A stretch of 64,000 bases of DNA from an uncultured Lachnospiraceae bacterium (GTDB taxonomy: Bacteria > Bacillota > Clostridia > Lachnospirales > Lachnospiraceae): positions 107,682 to 171,681 of the forward strand of contig CAJUJG010000002.1 of NCBI GenBank assembly GCA_910586715.1. Reading direction: 5' to 3'. The translations under genes and the position numbers were made by a program. Of the stretch, positions 42,835 through 53,281 are shown piece by piece. The notes beneath the pieces were generated by a model. It was not told where the DNA came from. It worked only from the letters and a program-made list of their open reading frames with translations, and ran no database searches. Within the stretch, counting starts at the first letter, position 1; every line of letters begins with the position of its first letter.

Positions 42835-43821
42835 TTAGACCGACTGCATTAACTCTGCCTCAATCTTCTTTAAATCTTCAAGAGATAAAGCTGGTATATA
42901 TTTTAATATATCTTCAAAAGACAGCTTTCCTTCCCTTATCATCCTTTCTGCTGTTTTCCTCTGCGTCTCTATTGCCGTTTCTTTCTTTGCTTCCTCTACT
43001 CTTCTCAGCGTTCTTGCTTCATAATCAATCATTTCCGTTACTCCTTTCTCTACCTTTACCAATTTTATACCCTCCGCAGTTTCTATCAGCTGCACTACCT
43101 CTTTCGGATTATGAAACAGCGTGTAAATCATTCTCTCTGTTTCACTGTCATGTTCTTTCAGCTTCTTCAACTCAATAAGCACCACCTCTATTAAATCCGC
43201 AAAGGATTCCGCCGGCACAAACCCATCCAAATTATCATAAAACCGTCTCAAGCCATATCTGTGCACATATCTTCCTTCGGTCCCATTATACTCTTTCAGT
43301 TTTAAATTACCGCCACAAAACCATATGCTGTAAACTTTATGTATGCCTGTATAATTCGTGTCTCCCGCCGGAACTGTACTTCTTAAAAGCGACGCTCCGT
43401 AATATATCGCCCTTGACACCAAATTGTATCCTAATGTACCTTCCGACACAATCTGCTGCATCTCCGTATTGACCGTAACATCATCACTGCTGAGTCTTAC
43501 TTCCGTTATTTTATCATTTACCCTCAGCTCAAACACTGCGTCACTGACTGTATTCTTTTCATCCTTTGTCCCTGCTTCAGTCGGTAGGAAATCCACTTCG
43601 TCCTCAAGTATCTCTGCCTTTGTCATATTTTCCTTACGTGCCCTTCTGTCCACTATAAGCCTTGCAATACTTGAGATACTCTCGTTCTTAAACTCCGGGA
43701 TTGCAAACTTGACCAGCAGCGCCGCAATTGCCTTATACCTGACAATATCCTTAAAATTCTCATCCCTTGTCATGCAGTTGACCGTTGTCAGCGAATCATT
43801 CAATGTATCATTTTTGCTCAT
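42835..43821 (-). CDS. Rpn-family PD-(D/E)XK nuclease/putative transposase
   Basis: The 328-residue protein resembles the Rpn family of recombination-promoting nucleases, common in many copies in Lachnospiraceae. SDAVFELRVND and NTEMQQIV (EMQ core) fit the PD-(D/E)XK nuclease centre, followed by SRAIYYGASLL, the family's conserved YY segment. The C-terminal 60 residues are a charged coiled coil (RRVEEAKKETAIETQRKTAE). The N-terminal MTRDENFKDIVRYK is also typical. It is flanked by terminators and carries a duplicated tail fragment downstream. I see no terminal inverted repeats. It may promote RecA-independent recombination; the family call is good. Confidence 0.8.
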   Translation of the reverse strand: MSKNDTLNDSLTTVNCMTRDENFKDIVRYKAIAALLVKFAIPEFKNESISSIARLIVDRRARKENMTKAEILEDEVDFLPTEAGTKDEKNTVSDAVFELRVNDKITEVRLSSDDVTVNTEMQQIVSEGTLGYNLVSRAIYYGASLLRSTVPAGDTNYTGIHKVYSIWFCGGNLKLKEYNGTEGRYVHRYGLRRFYDNLDGFVPAESFADLIEVVLIELKKLKEHDSETERMIYTLFHNPKEVVQLIETAEGIKLVKVEKGVTEMIDYEARTLRRVEEAKKETAIETQRKTAERMIREGKLSFEDILKYIPALSLEDLKKIEAELMQSV

Positions 43822-43918
43822 TGTTATACCTGCTCTTTCGTTAGATATCTATATTATATCAATAAGTTACTGAAAAATCCATAAGAATCTATGAGAATAA
43901 ACTCTCCTTTTATAATAA

Positions 43919-43951
43919 GGAAGGAACTCATCTTTGTGTTGAGTCCCTTCC
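43919..43951 (-). terminator. Strong terminator after the sortase substrate gene
   Basis: GGAAGG-ACTCA pairs with TGAGT-CCTTCC over 12 bases with one mismatch, and TTATTATAAAA follows on the minus strand. It lies 13 bases after the stop at 43964. Confidence 0.75.
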
Positions 43952-43963
43952 CGTTAAATATGG

Positions 43964-46900
43964 TTATCTGTAATGTCTTTTTCTTCCTATATAAGCTGCC
44001 ATACATACTGCTGCAAACACCACAATAACTACGACACATGCCATCCTGTTCCGTTCATCCAAATCTCCCGTCTTTGCCTCAGGAGCATAAGGATACGTCG
44101 GTTTTGCATTGTATACACTAAATGGAATATCTGCTGCAGTTAATCCATTACTTACATAAATGAACTCAAGTTCTATATCTCCCGTAACCGTACCCGAAAG
44201 CTCCCTGTCACTGATGCATGTGTAATTCTTCGGCTCCAGTGCATTGTATTTATAAAAAGACCCGTCTGTGTAAACATCTCTGCAGCGCAGCTCTCTTCTC
44301 ACCGTATACATATAATTCCCGTCTTCCTCTGAATAGCTGTATATATTAAAGTTGCTCATATCGTCTGCAACGCCGAGACTGCTAACATTATCCGCAATAA
44401 AATCATTCAGCGGAATGTATGTAATGTATTTGTCAATAACGGTAACTGTATGCTCCCCAGGCTTTGCAGTCTTTTTATCATCTCCTGCAGACTTCTGGTA
44501 AGTAAACACCAGCGTAAGCTGACCGTTTACTATTCCTGAATATTCCGCGCTGCCTGCCAGCTCATAACCTTCAGGCTTGACTGCCTCATAATGGTACAGG
44601 TCATTTATCCTCTTAATCTCCGTAAGGCGCACATCATCCCTTGAACCGCCGTCTGCCTCCACATACCTGTCTATTATGGTAACAACTGCATTGCGGGATA
44701 CACCGACTGCTTTGTACGCAAACACCAGTGTAATGTTCGAATGCACAAAACCCGAATAATGGTCTGCTCCCGCTAAAACATAGCCTGACGGGACCTTCGC
44801 GTCATAATAATACGCGTCGCCGTCACTTTTGGTTTCCGTGAGTCTGACTGCGGAATTAATCAACAGCTCGTTCGTATCATAATAATTATCCACTACGGTA
44901 ACTGTATAATACTTCGGCTCAGTTTCTGTCCCGGAGTCCGGCTTACTGCCTGACTTCTTATTTTTGCTGTATGTAAAGATAACCGTTGTATCCTCCGTCA
45001 CCGTACCCGAATACTGCTTCCCGGAGGTAACCTTATACCCCTTTAGACTAAGCGCATCATATGTATACGCTGTTCCCGGTTTTACTGCCGTTAAAGACTC
45101 CCTGAGTTCCGATTTTGTCAGTCTGCCGTTTTTATCATAATACTTGTCAATAACTTCAAGTTTATACAGCGATAACACCACGTCAACCTTTATAACATCC
45201 TCAACGGATAAATCAATCTTTACTTCCGAACCCTGTGTCTTATATGTCACAACCACCATGTCCTGATTCTGCCTTGTAATACTCAAATCACATGTTACAA
45301 GCTCCGTCTCATCGTCACTGTCAAACACGGACAACTTATGCTCTCCCGCTTCAACGTTTCGAATTTCATAATAACCGTCTGCATCCGTAACGGCAGTCCT
45401 TACCTCTGAATGCAGCTCTACCCTGCTGTTTGCAACAGGCTTACCGTTTTGGTCCGTCAGATAGCCACTTACCGTTACAAGTCTCACGGAAGATTCCTTA
45501 TACTTAAATATAACAACCGTATCCTGCGTTATGGTTCCTCTGTATTCCGCATCACTGATTACAGCATAACCCTCAGGGATCGGACTGACTACCGTACACT
45601 CGTACTCTGTGCCTTCAGCTAATGTATCTGACAATCGCTCGACCGTCTTGACAACATTCCCATCGGAATCATAATATTCATCTACAATCCTGAAAATATA
45701 CGTCTTTGGTTTTATATCGGGCTCCGTACTTGGTTCTGTTGATTCTGTTTCAGACTCCGTTTCAGGCTCTGTACTTGGTTCTGCTGATTCTGTTTCGGGC
45801 TCCGTCTCGGGTTCTGTACTTGGTTCTGTTGGTTCTGTCTCAGGTTCTTTTTCGGGTTCTTTCTGATATGTAAAAATAATTTCCGTATTCTCAAACGTCA
45901 CACCATTAACAGTTTCATCACCTGTCAGCTTATAGCCGTCCGGAACAGGTGACAATGCTTCATAACTGTACCTGACGCCTTCGGGTACATAATCAATCTG
46001 TCGTATATCTGTCTTTATTTCTCCTCCCGATTCATTAATATATCTGTCTTTTACCATAACGGTATATTTGCATGTATTCTGATACACAAATATAATCTCC
46101 GTATCCGCACCAACTGTCCCCGTATAGCTTGAAGCGCCTGCAAGCTCATAATTATCAGGAATTGTGTCTAACGCTTCATAACGGTAAACGTTGCCTTCGT
46201 ACAGACTGTCTTCCTGACGCACATCTGTTCTTACTTCTTCACCTGCTCCATTGACATATTTGTCTTTTACCGTAACTGTATACTTTGGAAGTTTCTGATA
46301 TACAAATATAATTTCCTCATCTTCTGACACAGTACCACTAATAACAGTGTCACCCACCAACCTGTAGCCTTCCGGTATTACCTCTAATGCACTGTAGCTG
46401 TAGCTGTCGCCACCTGTTATATAATCAGTTGTCCTCAAGTTTATCTTTTCTTCTGTACCTGATTCACCCACAAACTTATCCTTTACCGTTATCGTATACG
46501 TCACCATTGGAACATAATCATAATAATAACCAGTAGCAGGAAGTTTGTAAGGCATGGATTCACTACGTATATAATCAAACTTACGCGGTGAATCAGGATT
46601 GATACATTTATACCCGTCTATTGAAGGCGCGTCAGGTATCTCAAAATCAGTGCCATCACTGTACCGGATGACATCTTCATTCGTATCTTTATCCTTACCG
46701 CAATAAATAAGATCATATCTATCCTGCTGCATTATGCTCACACCGTCTTCAATAAAACTAAAATCGCCGGGAACAGCACTTATATACGGCATATCCTCCA
46801 AATACCAGCCGTCGTAATCTGACCAGACATAATTGGTTGTAACCCCTTCTTTTTTCTCGTACCACTTCATAACAGTGTCTTCTGCATCCAATTCATCAAT

Positions 46901-47758
46901 GACTGTCCTAAATACGCCACCTGTAAGCTTTCTTTCCACATATCCAAGACCATCCATGTCAAGTACAATATGGCAACATTCCTTCGTACCCATATCAATA
47001 GACGTGTCATCAGGCAGTGTTACCTCTATATTGTAACTACTATAGTTTTGAATATTCGTACCTGAAGGTACATTGCCTTCATAACGGGAAGTTATTTTGA
47101 TATATGGATCTTCACTAATCCCTTCTATTGGGTTTCCCACATAATAACTGTTTGCATTCCACCCTTCGTCATAATCATAATAATAAGTGTGGAATGAACT
47201 GATGTTTTTAATAATGTTCGGTTCCAGTTTGTAAAACACGTTATTTATCTGATACAGATATAATGAAAAACTGCTCGTTCTGCCAAAATTGACGCCATAC
47301 CTGGTAATGATCTCATCAGGTTTAAATACATAACCTGTATCTGCATCAGGGTGCAACCGGATATACTCATTCAGATAATTACATAGCTTTTCACCAAAAG
47401 ATACTGTTATACCGGCGTAAGTTACCTTACTGTAGATAAAGACAATCCTCATATCTCTGTCAATGACTCCTGTAACATTTGCAGAAGATGTCAACTGATA
47501 CCCGTTAGGTGGAGTTAGCGCGTTATAGCTGTAACTGTCACCTTTGGTATAAATGTCCACCTGACGTTCTTCCTCACGTATTGTGTAACCATCGTTATAC
47601 ACATCTACTACCGTAACATAATAGTCTGTCTTATCATACGTAAAGGAACTGCTTATACTTCCACTCGCACTTGATGCCAGCGCGCTTATCGGCTGCAGGT
47701 TTATGCACTGCAGCAGCACCAGCATCCACACAAATAAACTTCTTATTTTGTATTTCAT
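43964..47758 (-). CDS. Sortase-anchored surface protein with MucBP-like repeats, 1264 aa
   Basis: A signal peptide (RSLFVWMLVLLQCINLQPIS) is followed by a 300-residue N-terminal domain. About ten repeats of roughly 60-70 residues follow, of the type YTVTVKDKYVNGAGEE...EALDTIPDNYELAG...IIFVYQ, resembling MucBP domains. A low-complexity EPETEPTEPSTEPETEPE linker (near 625-680) and a carboxypeptidase-regulatory-like domain (VSGYLTDQNGKPVANSRVEL, near 755) interrupt the series. The end shows the sorting signal PEAKTGD, a helix (MACVVVIVVFAAVCMAAYI) and RKRHYR. The neighbouring sortase should anchor it. MucBP-like repeats suggest mucin or host-surface binding. GGAAGGAG lies before ATG 47758. Confidence 0.85.
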   Translation of the reverse strand: MKYKIRSLFVWMLVLLQCINLQPISALASSASGSISSSFTYDKTDYYVTVVDVYNDGYTIREEERQVDIYTKGDSYSYNALTPPNGYQLTSSANVTGVIDRDMRIVFIYSKVTYAGITVSFGEKLCNYLNEYIRLHPDADTGYVFKPDEIITRYGVNFGRTSSFSLYLYQINNVFYKLEPNIIKNISSFHTYYYDYDEGWNANSYYVGNPIEGISEDPYIKITSRYEGNVPSGTNIQNYSSYNIEVTLPDDTSIDMGTKECCHIVLDMDGLGYVERKLTGGVFRTVIDELDAEDTVMKWYEKKEGVTTNYVWSDYDGWYLEDMPYISAVPGDFSFIEDGVSIMQQDRYDLIYCGKDKDTNEDVIRYSDGTDFEIPDAPSIDGYKCINPDSPRKFDYIRSESMPYKLPATGYYYDYVPMVTYTITVKDKFVGESGTEEKINLRTTDYITGGDSYSYSALEVIPEGYRLVGDTVISGTVSEDEEIIFVYQKLPKYTVTVKDKYVNGAGEEVRTDVRQEDSLYEGNVYRYEALDTIPDNYELAGASSYTGTVGADTEIIFVYQNTCKYTVMVKDRYINESGGEIKTDIRQIDYVPEGVRYSYEALSPVPDGYKLTGDETVNGVTFENTEIIFTYQKEPEKEPETEPTEPSTEPETEPETESAEPSTEPETESETESTEPSTEPDIKPKTYIFRIVDEYYDSDGNVVKTVERLSDTLAEGTEYECTVVSPIPEGYAVISDAEYRGTITQDTVVIFKYKESSVRLVTVSGYLTDQNGKPVANSRVELHSEVRTAVTDADGYYEIRNVEAGEHKLSVFDSDDETELVTCDLSITRQNQDMVVVTYKTQGSEVKIDLSVEDVIKVDVVLSLYKLEVIDKYYDKNGRLTKSELRESLTAVKPGTAYTYDALSLKGYKVTSGKQYSGTVTEDTTVIFTYSKNKKSGSKPDSGTETEPKYYTVTVVDNYYDTNELLINSAVRLTETKSDGDAYYYDAKVPSGYVLAGADHYSGFVHSNITLVFAYKAVGVSRNAVVTIIDRYVEADGGSRDDVRLTEIKRINDLYHYEAVKPEGYELAGSAEYSGIVNGQLTLVFTYQKSAGDDKKTAKPGEHTVTVIDKYITYIPLNDFIADNVSSLGVADDMSNFNIYSYSEEDGNYMYTVRRELRCRDVYTDGSFYKYNALEPKNYTCISDRELSGTVTGDIELEFIYVSNGLTAADIPFSVYNAKPTYPYAPEAKTGDLDERNRMACVVVIVVFAAVCMAAYIGRKRHYR
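45712..45862. repeat. Low-complexity repeat coding Glu-Pro-Thr-Ser linker
   Basis: Tandem near-identical units (GGTTCTGTTGATTCTGTTTC type on the plus strand) encode the EPSTEPETE linker of the sortase-anchored protein. Such repeats expand and shrink easily. Confidence 0.7.
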
Positions 47759-47794
47759 AATAGGACTCCTTCCTTATTAGAATAAATAAACTGA

Positions 47795-47818
47795 AGTGCC
47801 TGCATTGCTGCAGACACT
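47795..47818 (-). terminator. Hairpin after the LRR surface protein gene
   Basis: AGTG-CTGCA pairs with TGCAG-CACT with one mismatched pair; a moderately T-rich tract follows on the minus strand. It lies 12 bases after the stop at 47830 and may only partly end transcription, since the next surface gene follows. Confidence 0.45.
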
Positions 47819-47829
47819 CCGATTTAAAA

Positions 47830-50800
47830 TTACGTTGAAGACTTCTCTTCATCCTCATCTTTTACTTCTGCCTCAATCTGCACGGCAGGAATTTCTGTCT
47901 CCGACTCTTCAGGAATATCCTCTCCGCCTTCTTCGATTATGACTTCGGAAACCTCTTCACCATTCTCAGCCTCTTCGTCAGAGCTTTCTTCCGTCTCTGA
48001 GCTTTCCGACTCATATTCCTCGCTGACAGCTTCAGCAGCCTGTACCTCAGTACCGTTTTCTGCAGTGCTTTCCTCTGTCTCGGCAACTTCTTCCTCTTCC
48101 GCTAAATCAGTCTCAGATTCCCTGAGTGAAAAGCTGCCTGCTCCGTCAGTAAACACCCAGTCCGCATTTTTCAGTGCGTCGTTTCCCTCACACCATGCCG
48201 CTTTTAAAGTGCTGTTGTCAAACTGCTCTTTTGTTCCGTCATAATATACTGTCTGTATCGCCGAACAGCCGCTGAATGCATTGTCATAGATGTACTCCAT
48301 AGTACCCGGTATATGTACTTCTGTTATATTTGTACAGTCTGCAAACGCACCGGAGGCAATACTCTTTACAGAATCAGGCATGTCCAAGTTTGTTATACGC
48401 AGTTCTCCCTTAAATGCATCTGCTCCAAAACCAGTAAGACTATAGGGAGTACCACTATCAGAAGTATACGCGTAGGGTATCTCGAATTTATCATTGGCAA
48501 TGTCATACTTTAGTCCGTTGCAGACTGTATTACTCGTCCAGTTGAAATATCTGTATAAAGGAACATCAATATCGCCATAATGCCATGTTGCATATAAAGG
48601 AATTGTATCATTCGTAATCATTTCTTTTCTATATGCATAAGTGTAGTTACAGTAGACATCTTGTATACCATTACATCCCTCAAAAGAATAAAGATCTATT
48701 AATTCCTGAGACAATTTTACTGTCTTAAGATTGGAACAATCATGAAAAGTCCCATACATATAACCACTGTACCTGCTTAAGTCTACATACTCCAATCCAA
48801 CACAGTGGATAAAAGCCTCATCACCTATTCTTTTAAGTTTTTCACTCGCAACAAACTCAGTAATTGCACTATTCCAAAATGCCTTCTCTCCAATCTCATC
48901 TATGTTACTAAAATCACAATTTGTAAATGAACAATCTCTGAACGCATGATCTCCTATCTTCCTAACATGTGAAAATCCATCTACTGAGCTTAATGAACTA
49001 CAACCATAAAACATCCATGTCGGAATATTTTCTAATGAACTTGGTAAATGTATGCTTTCAAGACCAGAACACCCACTAAATACACTGCTTCCTATTTCTT
49101 TAACGTTATCAGGTAGATAAACATTTACTAATTTACTACAACCATAAAATGCAGATGCACCAATAATTGTAAGCGACTCAGGAAATGCAACTTCAGTCAA
49201 CTCCCAACAGTTATAAAACGCTCCCCGATTCCAAAAATATGCATCACTTACTGCTACCCCTAATGAATTTAAGTTAGACGGTAAAGTCACTGATCGTAAT
49301 GCCTTACAACCACTGCAAACAGCTTCACCTATTTCCGTTATATTATTGGAAAAACTCACAGACTCAAGGTATAAACAATTGTAAAAAATACCATCACCTA
49401 CAAAAGTCACATTGTCCGGTATTACAACATTAACCAGCTGGGTATCTGAAAAACATCCACTTCCTATGTGAGTCAAAGATTCCGGAAAAGTAAATTCACT
49501 TAAGCTGGTGCCTTTGAAACATGATTCTCCAATCTTTGAAATTGTGTCCGGTAATACTATCGCCTCCAAATAAGTTTGATTTTCAAATAAATTATTACCT
49601 AATTCAACAACTGTATATCTATTCTCATCAAATACCACAGTTTCAGGGACTTCCATATGATTTCCACATTTCAACACTGTTTTGCATATTGCTACATTAT
49701 TATCCGTATCCAACTCCCACGTATAACAGTCCTGCCAATTTATGTCAGCCGTTTCCTTACCATAATTCCATGTAACACTACTTTCTAACAAACTATTATC
49801 TGCCGACATATCAATAAAGCTTCTATCCGTTTCAGATCCGGCATAATTAACAACACGCACTGATGTAAATGCTTCATAACCTATAGAACTGACGGATAAT
49901 GGCAAATCTATCTCTCTAAGTTTATTTGTATTTACAAACGCCCACTGCTCTATTGTTTCCACTGCCGGTATGCTTATTGACGTTAAATTTTTGAAGCTCC
50001 AAAAAGCATTTTCTTTAATCACCTTACATTTTGGGAGTTCAATAGAGCTTATGTACTCATTATAAAAGTTATGCATAGAAAATGCATCTTTATAAACAAC
50101 TACGACATTGGGACAGTACACACTTCGTAGATTTAAACAGTATTCAAAACATCCATATGGTATTTCCGTAACATTATATAAATCACAACTAAGCAAATTA
50201 TTACAACCACTAAAGCAACGACTTCCTAACTCTTTAACATTACTCAAGTTGATATTCTCTAACTTGCCACAATTAAAAAAACAATGGCTGTCCAAGAAAG
50301 ATACACTCTCTGCTAGAGAAACATTAGTTAAAGACTCACAATATTGAAAACACTCCAATCCTAAACTTATTATACCTTCTGATACCACTACATTCTTTAA
50401 ACTACTGCAAAACTCAAAACAGTTACTACTTAATGTACAATCTGTACCATTTATATTTATATCACTTAAAGAGCTACAGCGACTAAAGGCACAACCATCA
50501 ATTGTTGTTAGACTCTTTGGAAAATTTATCTCTTCTAAAGAAGTGCAAGATCTAAAACTTGCAAAGCCCAATTCATTCATAGTATCAGGTAATGCAACCT
50601 TCCTTAATGATGTACAGTTTTCAAATGCACCAAGACCGTATTCATTACCTAGAGATGACACTCCCTGCGGAATTACTATCTCACTTAAAGAACTACAATT
50701 ATAAAAACACCCTGCATCCATTCTTGTCACTGTATCAGGTATTTCAAACGACTGCAATGCACTGCATCCCCTAAAACAATAACCCTCTATCCTTGTCATC

Positions 50801-52065
50801 GTATCAGGTACTTTTAATGCTTGTAATGATGTACATTCCATAAAACAACCATAAGGTAAATATTCCAAATTATCAGGTAACTGAACGTCTACCAAAGAAC
50901 TGCATTGTGAAAAACATTCTTTGCCTATCTCCGTAACAGTGCTTGGTATGCTTACCTTTTTAAGCTGTTTACAGTTATAAAAAGTCCCATAATACTCTTC
51001 ATCCGTGACACCAATCATCATTGACTCTACACTCTCAGGAATTGCAAGTTCAACTAAGCCTGATAATGCAAAACATCCAACACCCAACCCCGTTACACTA
51101 TTTGGAATATCCAGCTGCTCTAAATTTGCGCAACCATAAAAGCATTCACGCCCTACACATGTAACTCCATTTGGTATAACTACGCTAGACAGACTGCTAC
51201 AATTGCTAAAACAATTATCTCCAAGGTAACACAAATTGTCCGGCAAGGTAACACTTTGTAAATTAGTACAATCCTCAAAGCTTCCAATTAATTCCTTGAT
51301 ACCCCCATCAAGAACAACCGCATTTGTGATTTGATTTGAATGTTCACCTACACCGTAAACAGATTTGACATCATACAGTACGCCGTCTATCATAAACTTA
51401 CTTGGCACTATCAGATCACCTGCATCTTTTGTATACTTATCAACACACGGACTATCATACCCTTCTATATAATTTACGGAACTGCCTACCCAACTTATAC
51501 CCATGCCAGTCAGCCCTATAATATTAACTGCACGCCCGCCATTCACCATCTCGTATGTAAAATACTTCTCAGTACCATAGTATTCGTCATCAAGAAATAA
51601 ATCATCCTCTATAACTTTAATCTTATATTCAATACTACCTTCAAAAGTACCACCCACACTTGGTATATCTGCTTCTACACTAATAGCCTTAGCCACCTGT
51701 GCTTTTACTTCGTCAACAGACCAACTTACACCTCCGGTCTCACCAAAAGTAACATTTCCTTTTATTGAATTTCCTTCTGAATCTGTATATGTAACGCCAT
51801 TGTCTACAATCATTCTAAAAGTATCAACCTTATTTTCATTATCCGTATACGCAACCGACACACTCCCCGAACCTGTAAATTTGTCCCCGTCATCATTCAA
51901 GCTCAGGTCTATACTCGCAGGCACGGAAACCTTAATACAGTTATTCCCCTGCAGAACATGTTCCTGCATGTCCGTCGTTTCAGCATAAACCGTTACCGGA
52001 GACATGCCAAGCACCGCCGTCATTAAAATGGCACAAATGCGCCTTGATAAAATCTTAAGTTTCAT
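47830..52065 (-). CDS. BspA-type leucine-rich-repeat surface protein, 1411 aa
   Basis: After a signal peptide (ICAILMTAVLGMSPVTVYA) comes a 150-residue beta-rich domain. From about 220 to 1290 there are some 40 LRR_5/BspA repeats of 22-24 residues, of the type SVTLPDNLCYLGDNCFSNCS, interrupted near 770-820 and 1170-1220 by WxYG-containing inserts (ATWHYGDIDVPLYRYF). The last 100 residues are almost all Glu, Ser and Ala. There is no LPXTG or membrane helix, so retention may rely on another protein. BspA-like repeats bind host matrix or other bacteria in known cases. The start overlaps the 132-residue gene before it by 11 bases behind TTGGAGTG. Confidence 0.85.
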   Translation of the reverse strand: MKLKILSRRICAILMTAVLGMSPVTVYAETTDMQEHVLQGNNCIKVSVPASIDLSLNDDGDKFTGSGSVSVAYTDNENKVDTFRMIVDNGVTYTDSEGNSIKGNVTFGETGGVSWSVDEVKAQVAKAISVEADIPSVGGTFEGSIEYKIKVIEDDLFLDDEYYGTEKYFTYEMVNGGRAVNIIGLTGMGISWVGSSVNYIEGYDSPCVDKYTKDAGDLIVPSKFMIDGVLYDVKSVYGVGEHSNQITNAVVLDGGIKELIGSFEDCTNLQSVTLPDNLCYLGDNCFSNCSSLSSVVIPNGVTCVGRECFYGCANLEQLDIPNSVTGLGVGCFALSGLVELAIPESVESMMIGVTDEEYYGTFYNCKQLKKVSIPSTVTEIGKECFSQCSSLVDVQLPDNLEYLPYGCFMECTSLQALKVPDTMTRIEGYCFRGCSALQSFEIPDTVTRMDAGCFYNCSSLSEIVIPQGVSSLGNEYGLGAFENCTSLRKVALPDTMNELGFASFRSCTSLEEINFPKSLTTIDGCAFSRCSSLSDININGTDCTLSSNCFEFCSSLKNVVVSEGIISLGLECFQYCESLTNVSLAESVSFLDSHCFFNCGKLENINLSNVKELGSRCFSGCNNLLSCDLYNVTEIPYGCFEYCLNLRSVYCPNVVVVYKDAFSMHNFYNEYISSIELPKCKVIKENAFWSFKNLTSISIPAVETIEQWAFVNTNKLREIDLPLSVSSIGYEAFTSVRVVNYAGSETDRSFIDMSADNSLLESSVTWNYGKETADINWQDCYTWELDTDNNVAICKTVLKCGNHMEVPETVVFDENRYTVVELGNNLFENQTYLEAIVLPDTISKIGESCFKGTSLSEFTFPESLTHIGSGCFSDTQLVNVVIPDNVTFVGDGIFYNCLYLESVSFSNNITEIGEAVCSGCKALRSVTLPSNLNSLGVAVSDAYFWNRGAFYNCWELTEVAFPESLTIIGASAFYGCSKLVNVYLPDNVKEIGSSVFSGCSGLESIHLPSSLENIPTWMFYGCSSLSSVDGFSHVRKIGDHAFRDCSFTNCDFSNIDEIGEKAFWNSAITEFVASEKLKRIGDEAFIHCVGLEYVDLSRYSGYMYGTFHDCSNLKTVKLSQELIDLYSFEGCNGIQDVYCNYTYAYRKEMITNDTIPLYATWHYGDIDVPLYRYFNWTSNTVCNGLKYDIANDKFEIPYAYTSDSGTPYSLTGFGADAFKGELRITNLDMPDSVKSIASGAFADCTNITEVHIPGTMEYIYDNAFSGCSAIQTVYYDGTKEQFDNSTLKAAWCEGNDALKNADWVFTDGAGSFSLRESETDLAEEEEVAETEESTAENGTEVQAAEAVSEEYESESSETEESSDEEAENGEEVSEVIIEEGGEDIPEESETEIPAVQIEAEVKDEDEEKSST

Positions 52066-52453
52066 AACTTTTCACTCCAATCTTTATAAAAATATTTACA
52101 CCACTTACATCTTCATATGTATCCGCATCCTTTGCACAGACATGCACCCTGCATAATATAGTACCTCTTAAACCATCCAGTGAATAACGATACTGCTTGC
52201 CGCCTTCAAGCCAGTTTGTACTGAAAAACACATCCTCTGTTATGGTATTTATAAACTCATACTTAATAGTATACTTTCCTTTATTCTCTACAGGATTTTG
52301 TAAGATAATCTCGGGATTTTTAATATCCAGCTCCATATCTGACAGAACCGGAAATATAACTTCCGCACTGTTCCCGTTACACTTATGGTTTGCTGCAAAG
52401 AAGATGCATACTAAGACTGCTACGATACACACACTTACTGTCCTCGCTCTCAA
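52055..52453 (-). CDS. Small exported protein, 132 aa
   Basis: A hydrophobic start (VCIVAVLVCIFFAANHKCNG) suggests a signal anchor or, because of the Cys, a poorly matching lipobox. The rest is beta-rich (IKYEFINTITEDVFFSTNWL) and should lie outside the membrane. The start codon is TTG 52453 behind AGGTGG. It overlaps the LRR protein gene by 11 bases and may help its export or anchoring. No family is recognised. Confidence 0.6.
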   Translation of the reverse strand: MRARTVSVCIVAVLVCIFFAANHKCNGNSAEVIFPVLSDMELDIKNPEIILQNPVENKGKYTIKYEFINTITEDVFFSTNWLEGGKQYRYSLDGLRGTILCRVHVCAKDADTYEDVSGVNIFIKIGVKSYET

Positions 52454-52482
52454 GAAACCACCTGCTTCACATAATTTTTATT

Positions 52483-52503
52483 TTAAAAATCCCAAATCGG
52501 GAT
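52483..52503 (-). terminator. Short hairpin terminator
   Basis: ATCCC pairs with GGGAT around GATTT on the minus strand, followed by TTTT. It lies between the accessory operon that ends at 52664 and the surface operon starting at 52453. Confidence 0.5.
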
Positions 52504-52663
52504 CAAATGGTGATAGATTGAATACATACATTACTTGAAAAGTCTCTTTACCCTGATTTCATCTTTTATTACTTATTGTCTTCTCAACAACATCTCAACT
52601 TTTATTTTCACTAGCAAAACCTCCTCTCACCTACATACACTGTTTTTAAAATATCTTATTGTC

Positions 52664-52987
52664 CTACACGGATAGACATCCGCTGTCTTTCCTTTCACAC
52701 TTAAAAAGGTACTCACTGCACTCTTTTGCCATCTCAATGCCAAAATACTTGTCAACCCGTGTAAAATAAATATCAACGTTATAACACTGCCTGACTGCTG
52801 TCTGATACACTTCCCACTGCACCTGACAGTTTTTTACAACATCCTTTGCGCGCTGATACGCATCGTAAAATTCTTTACATCCGTTATACCGATTTATAAT
52901 GCTGAGCGCCATATCCCACGATTTTACGCATTCAAGCATGGCTACGCCTAACTCGGTTTTTAAAAACTTTTCTTTATCCATTTTCAT
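52664..52987 (-). CDS. Unknown helical protein, 107 aa
   Basis: A soluble, mostly helical 107-residue protein with several Cys (ending CERKDSGCLSV). ATG 52987 follows GGGAGTGG, so I prefer it to the ATG 21 bases further upstream. No family is recognised. It is the last gene of the small-gene series that runs from about 57 kb. Confidence 0.55.
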   Translation of the reverse strand: MKMDKEKFLKTELGVAMLECVKSWDMALSIINRYNGCKEFYDAYQRAKDVVKNCQVQWEVYQTAVRQCYNVDIYFTRVDKYFGIEMAKECSEYLFKCERKDSGCLSV

Positions 52988-53019
52988 AAAGCACTCCACT
53001 CCCTTCAATCCTTCACAAT

Positions 53020-53211
53020 CTACACGCCAATTAATATAACTTTGTCAGAATATCCAATATCATCAACCCTCAACTTGGCATTATACGTATCATGAGGAAA
53101 TTTGTAAGTCCTTTTCTGCAATTCTTCCTCCATAACTTCCAAATGCACTCGTGCTTCTATATCAAAATCCTTATATGTCTCTAACTGCCTTGTTAACTCT
53201 GCTGCTTTCAC
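53020..53211 (-). CDS. Small protein, 63 aa
   Basis: A 63-residue acidic protein that begins with a helix (KAAELTRQLETYKDFDIEA) and ends with a strand (DIGYSDKVILIGV). This pattern recurs in short accessory proteins of clostridial mobile elements. Function unknown. Confidence 0.5.
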   Translation of the reverse strand: MKAAELTRQLETYKDFDIEARVHLEVMEEELQKRTYKFPHDTYNAKLRVDDIGYSDKVILIGV

Positions 53212-53281
53212 TTACCTACCTTTTCCTTGGCATATAGCAAGACGCTTCAGTCATATCTGTGTCTGCCGACAATCATACCCT

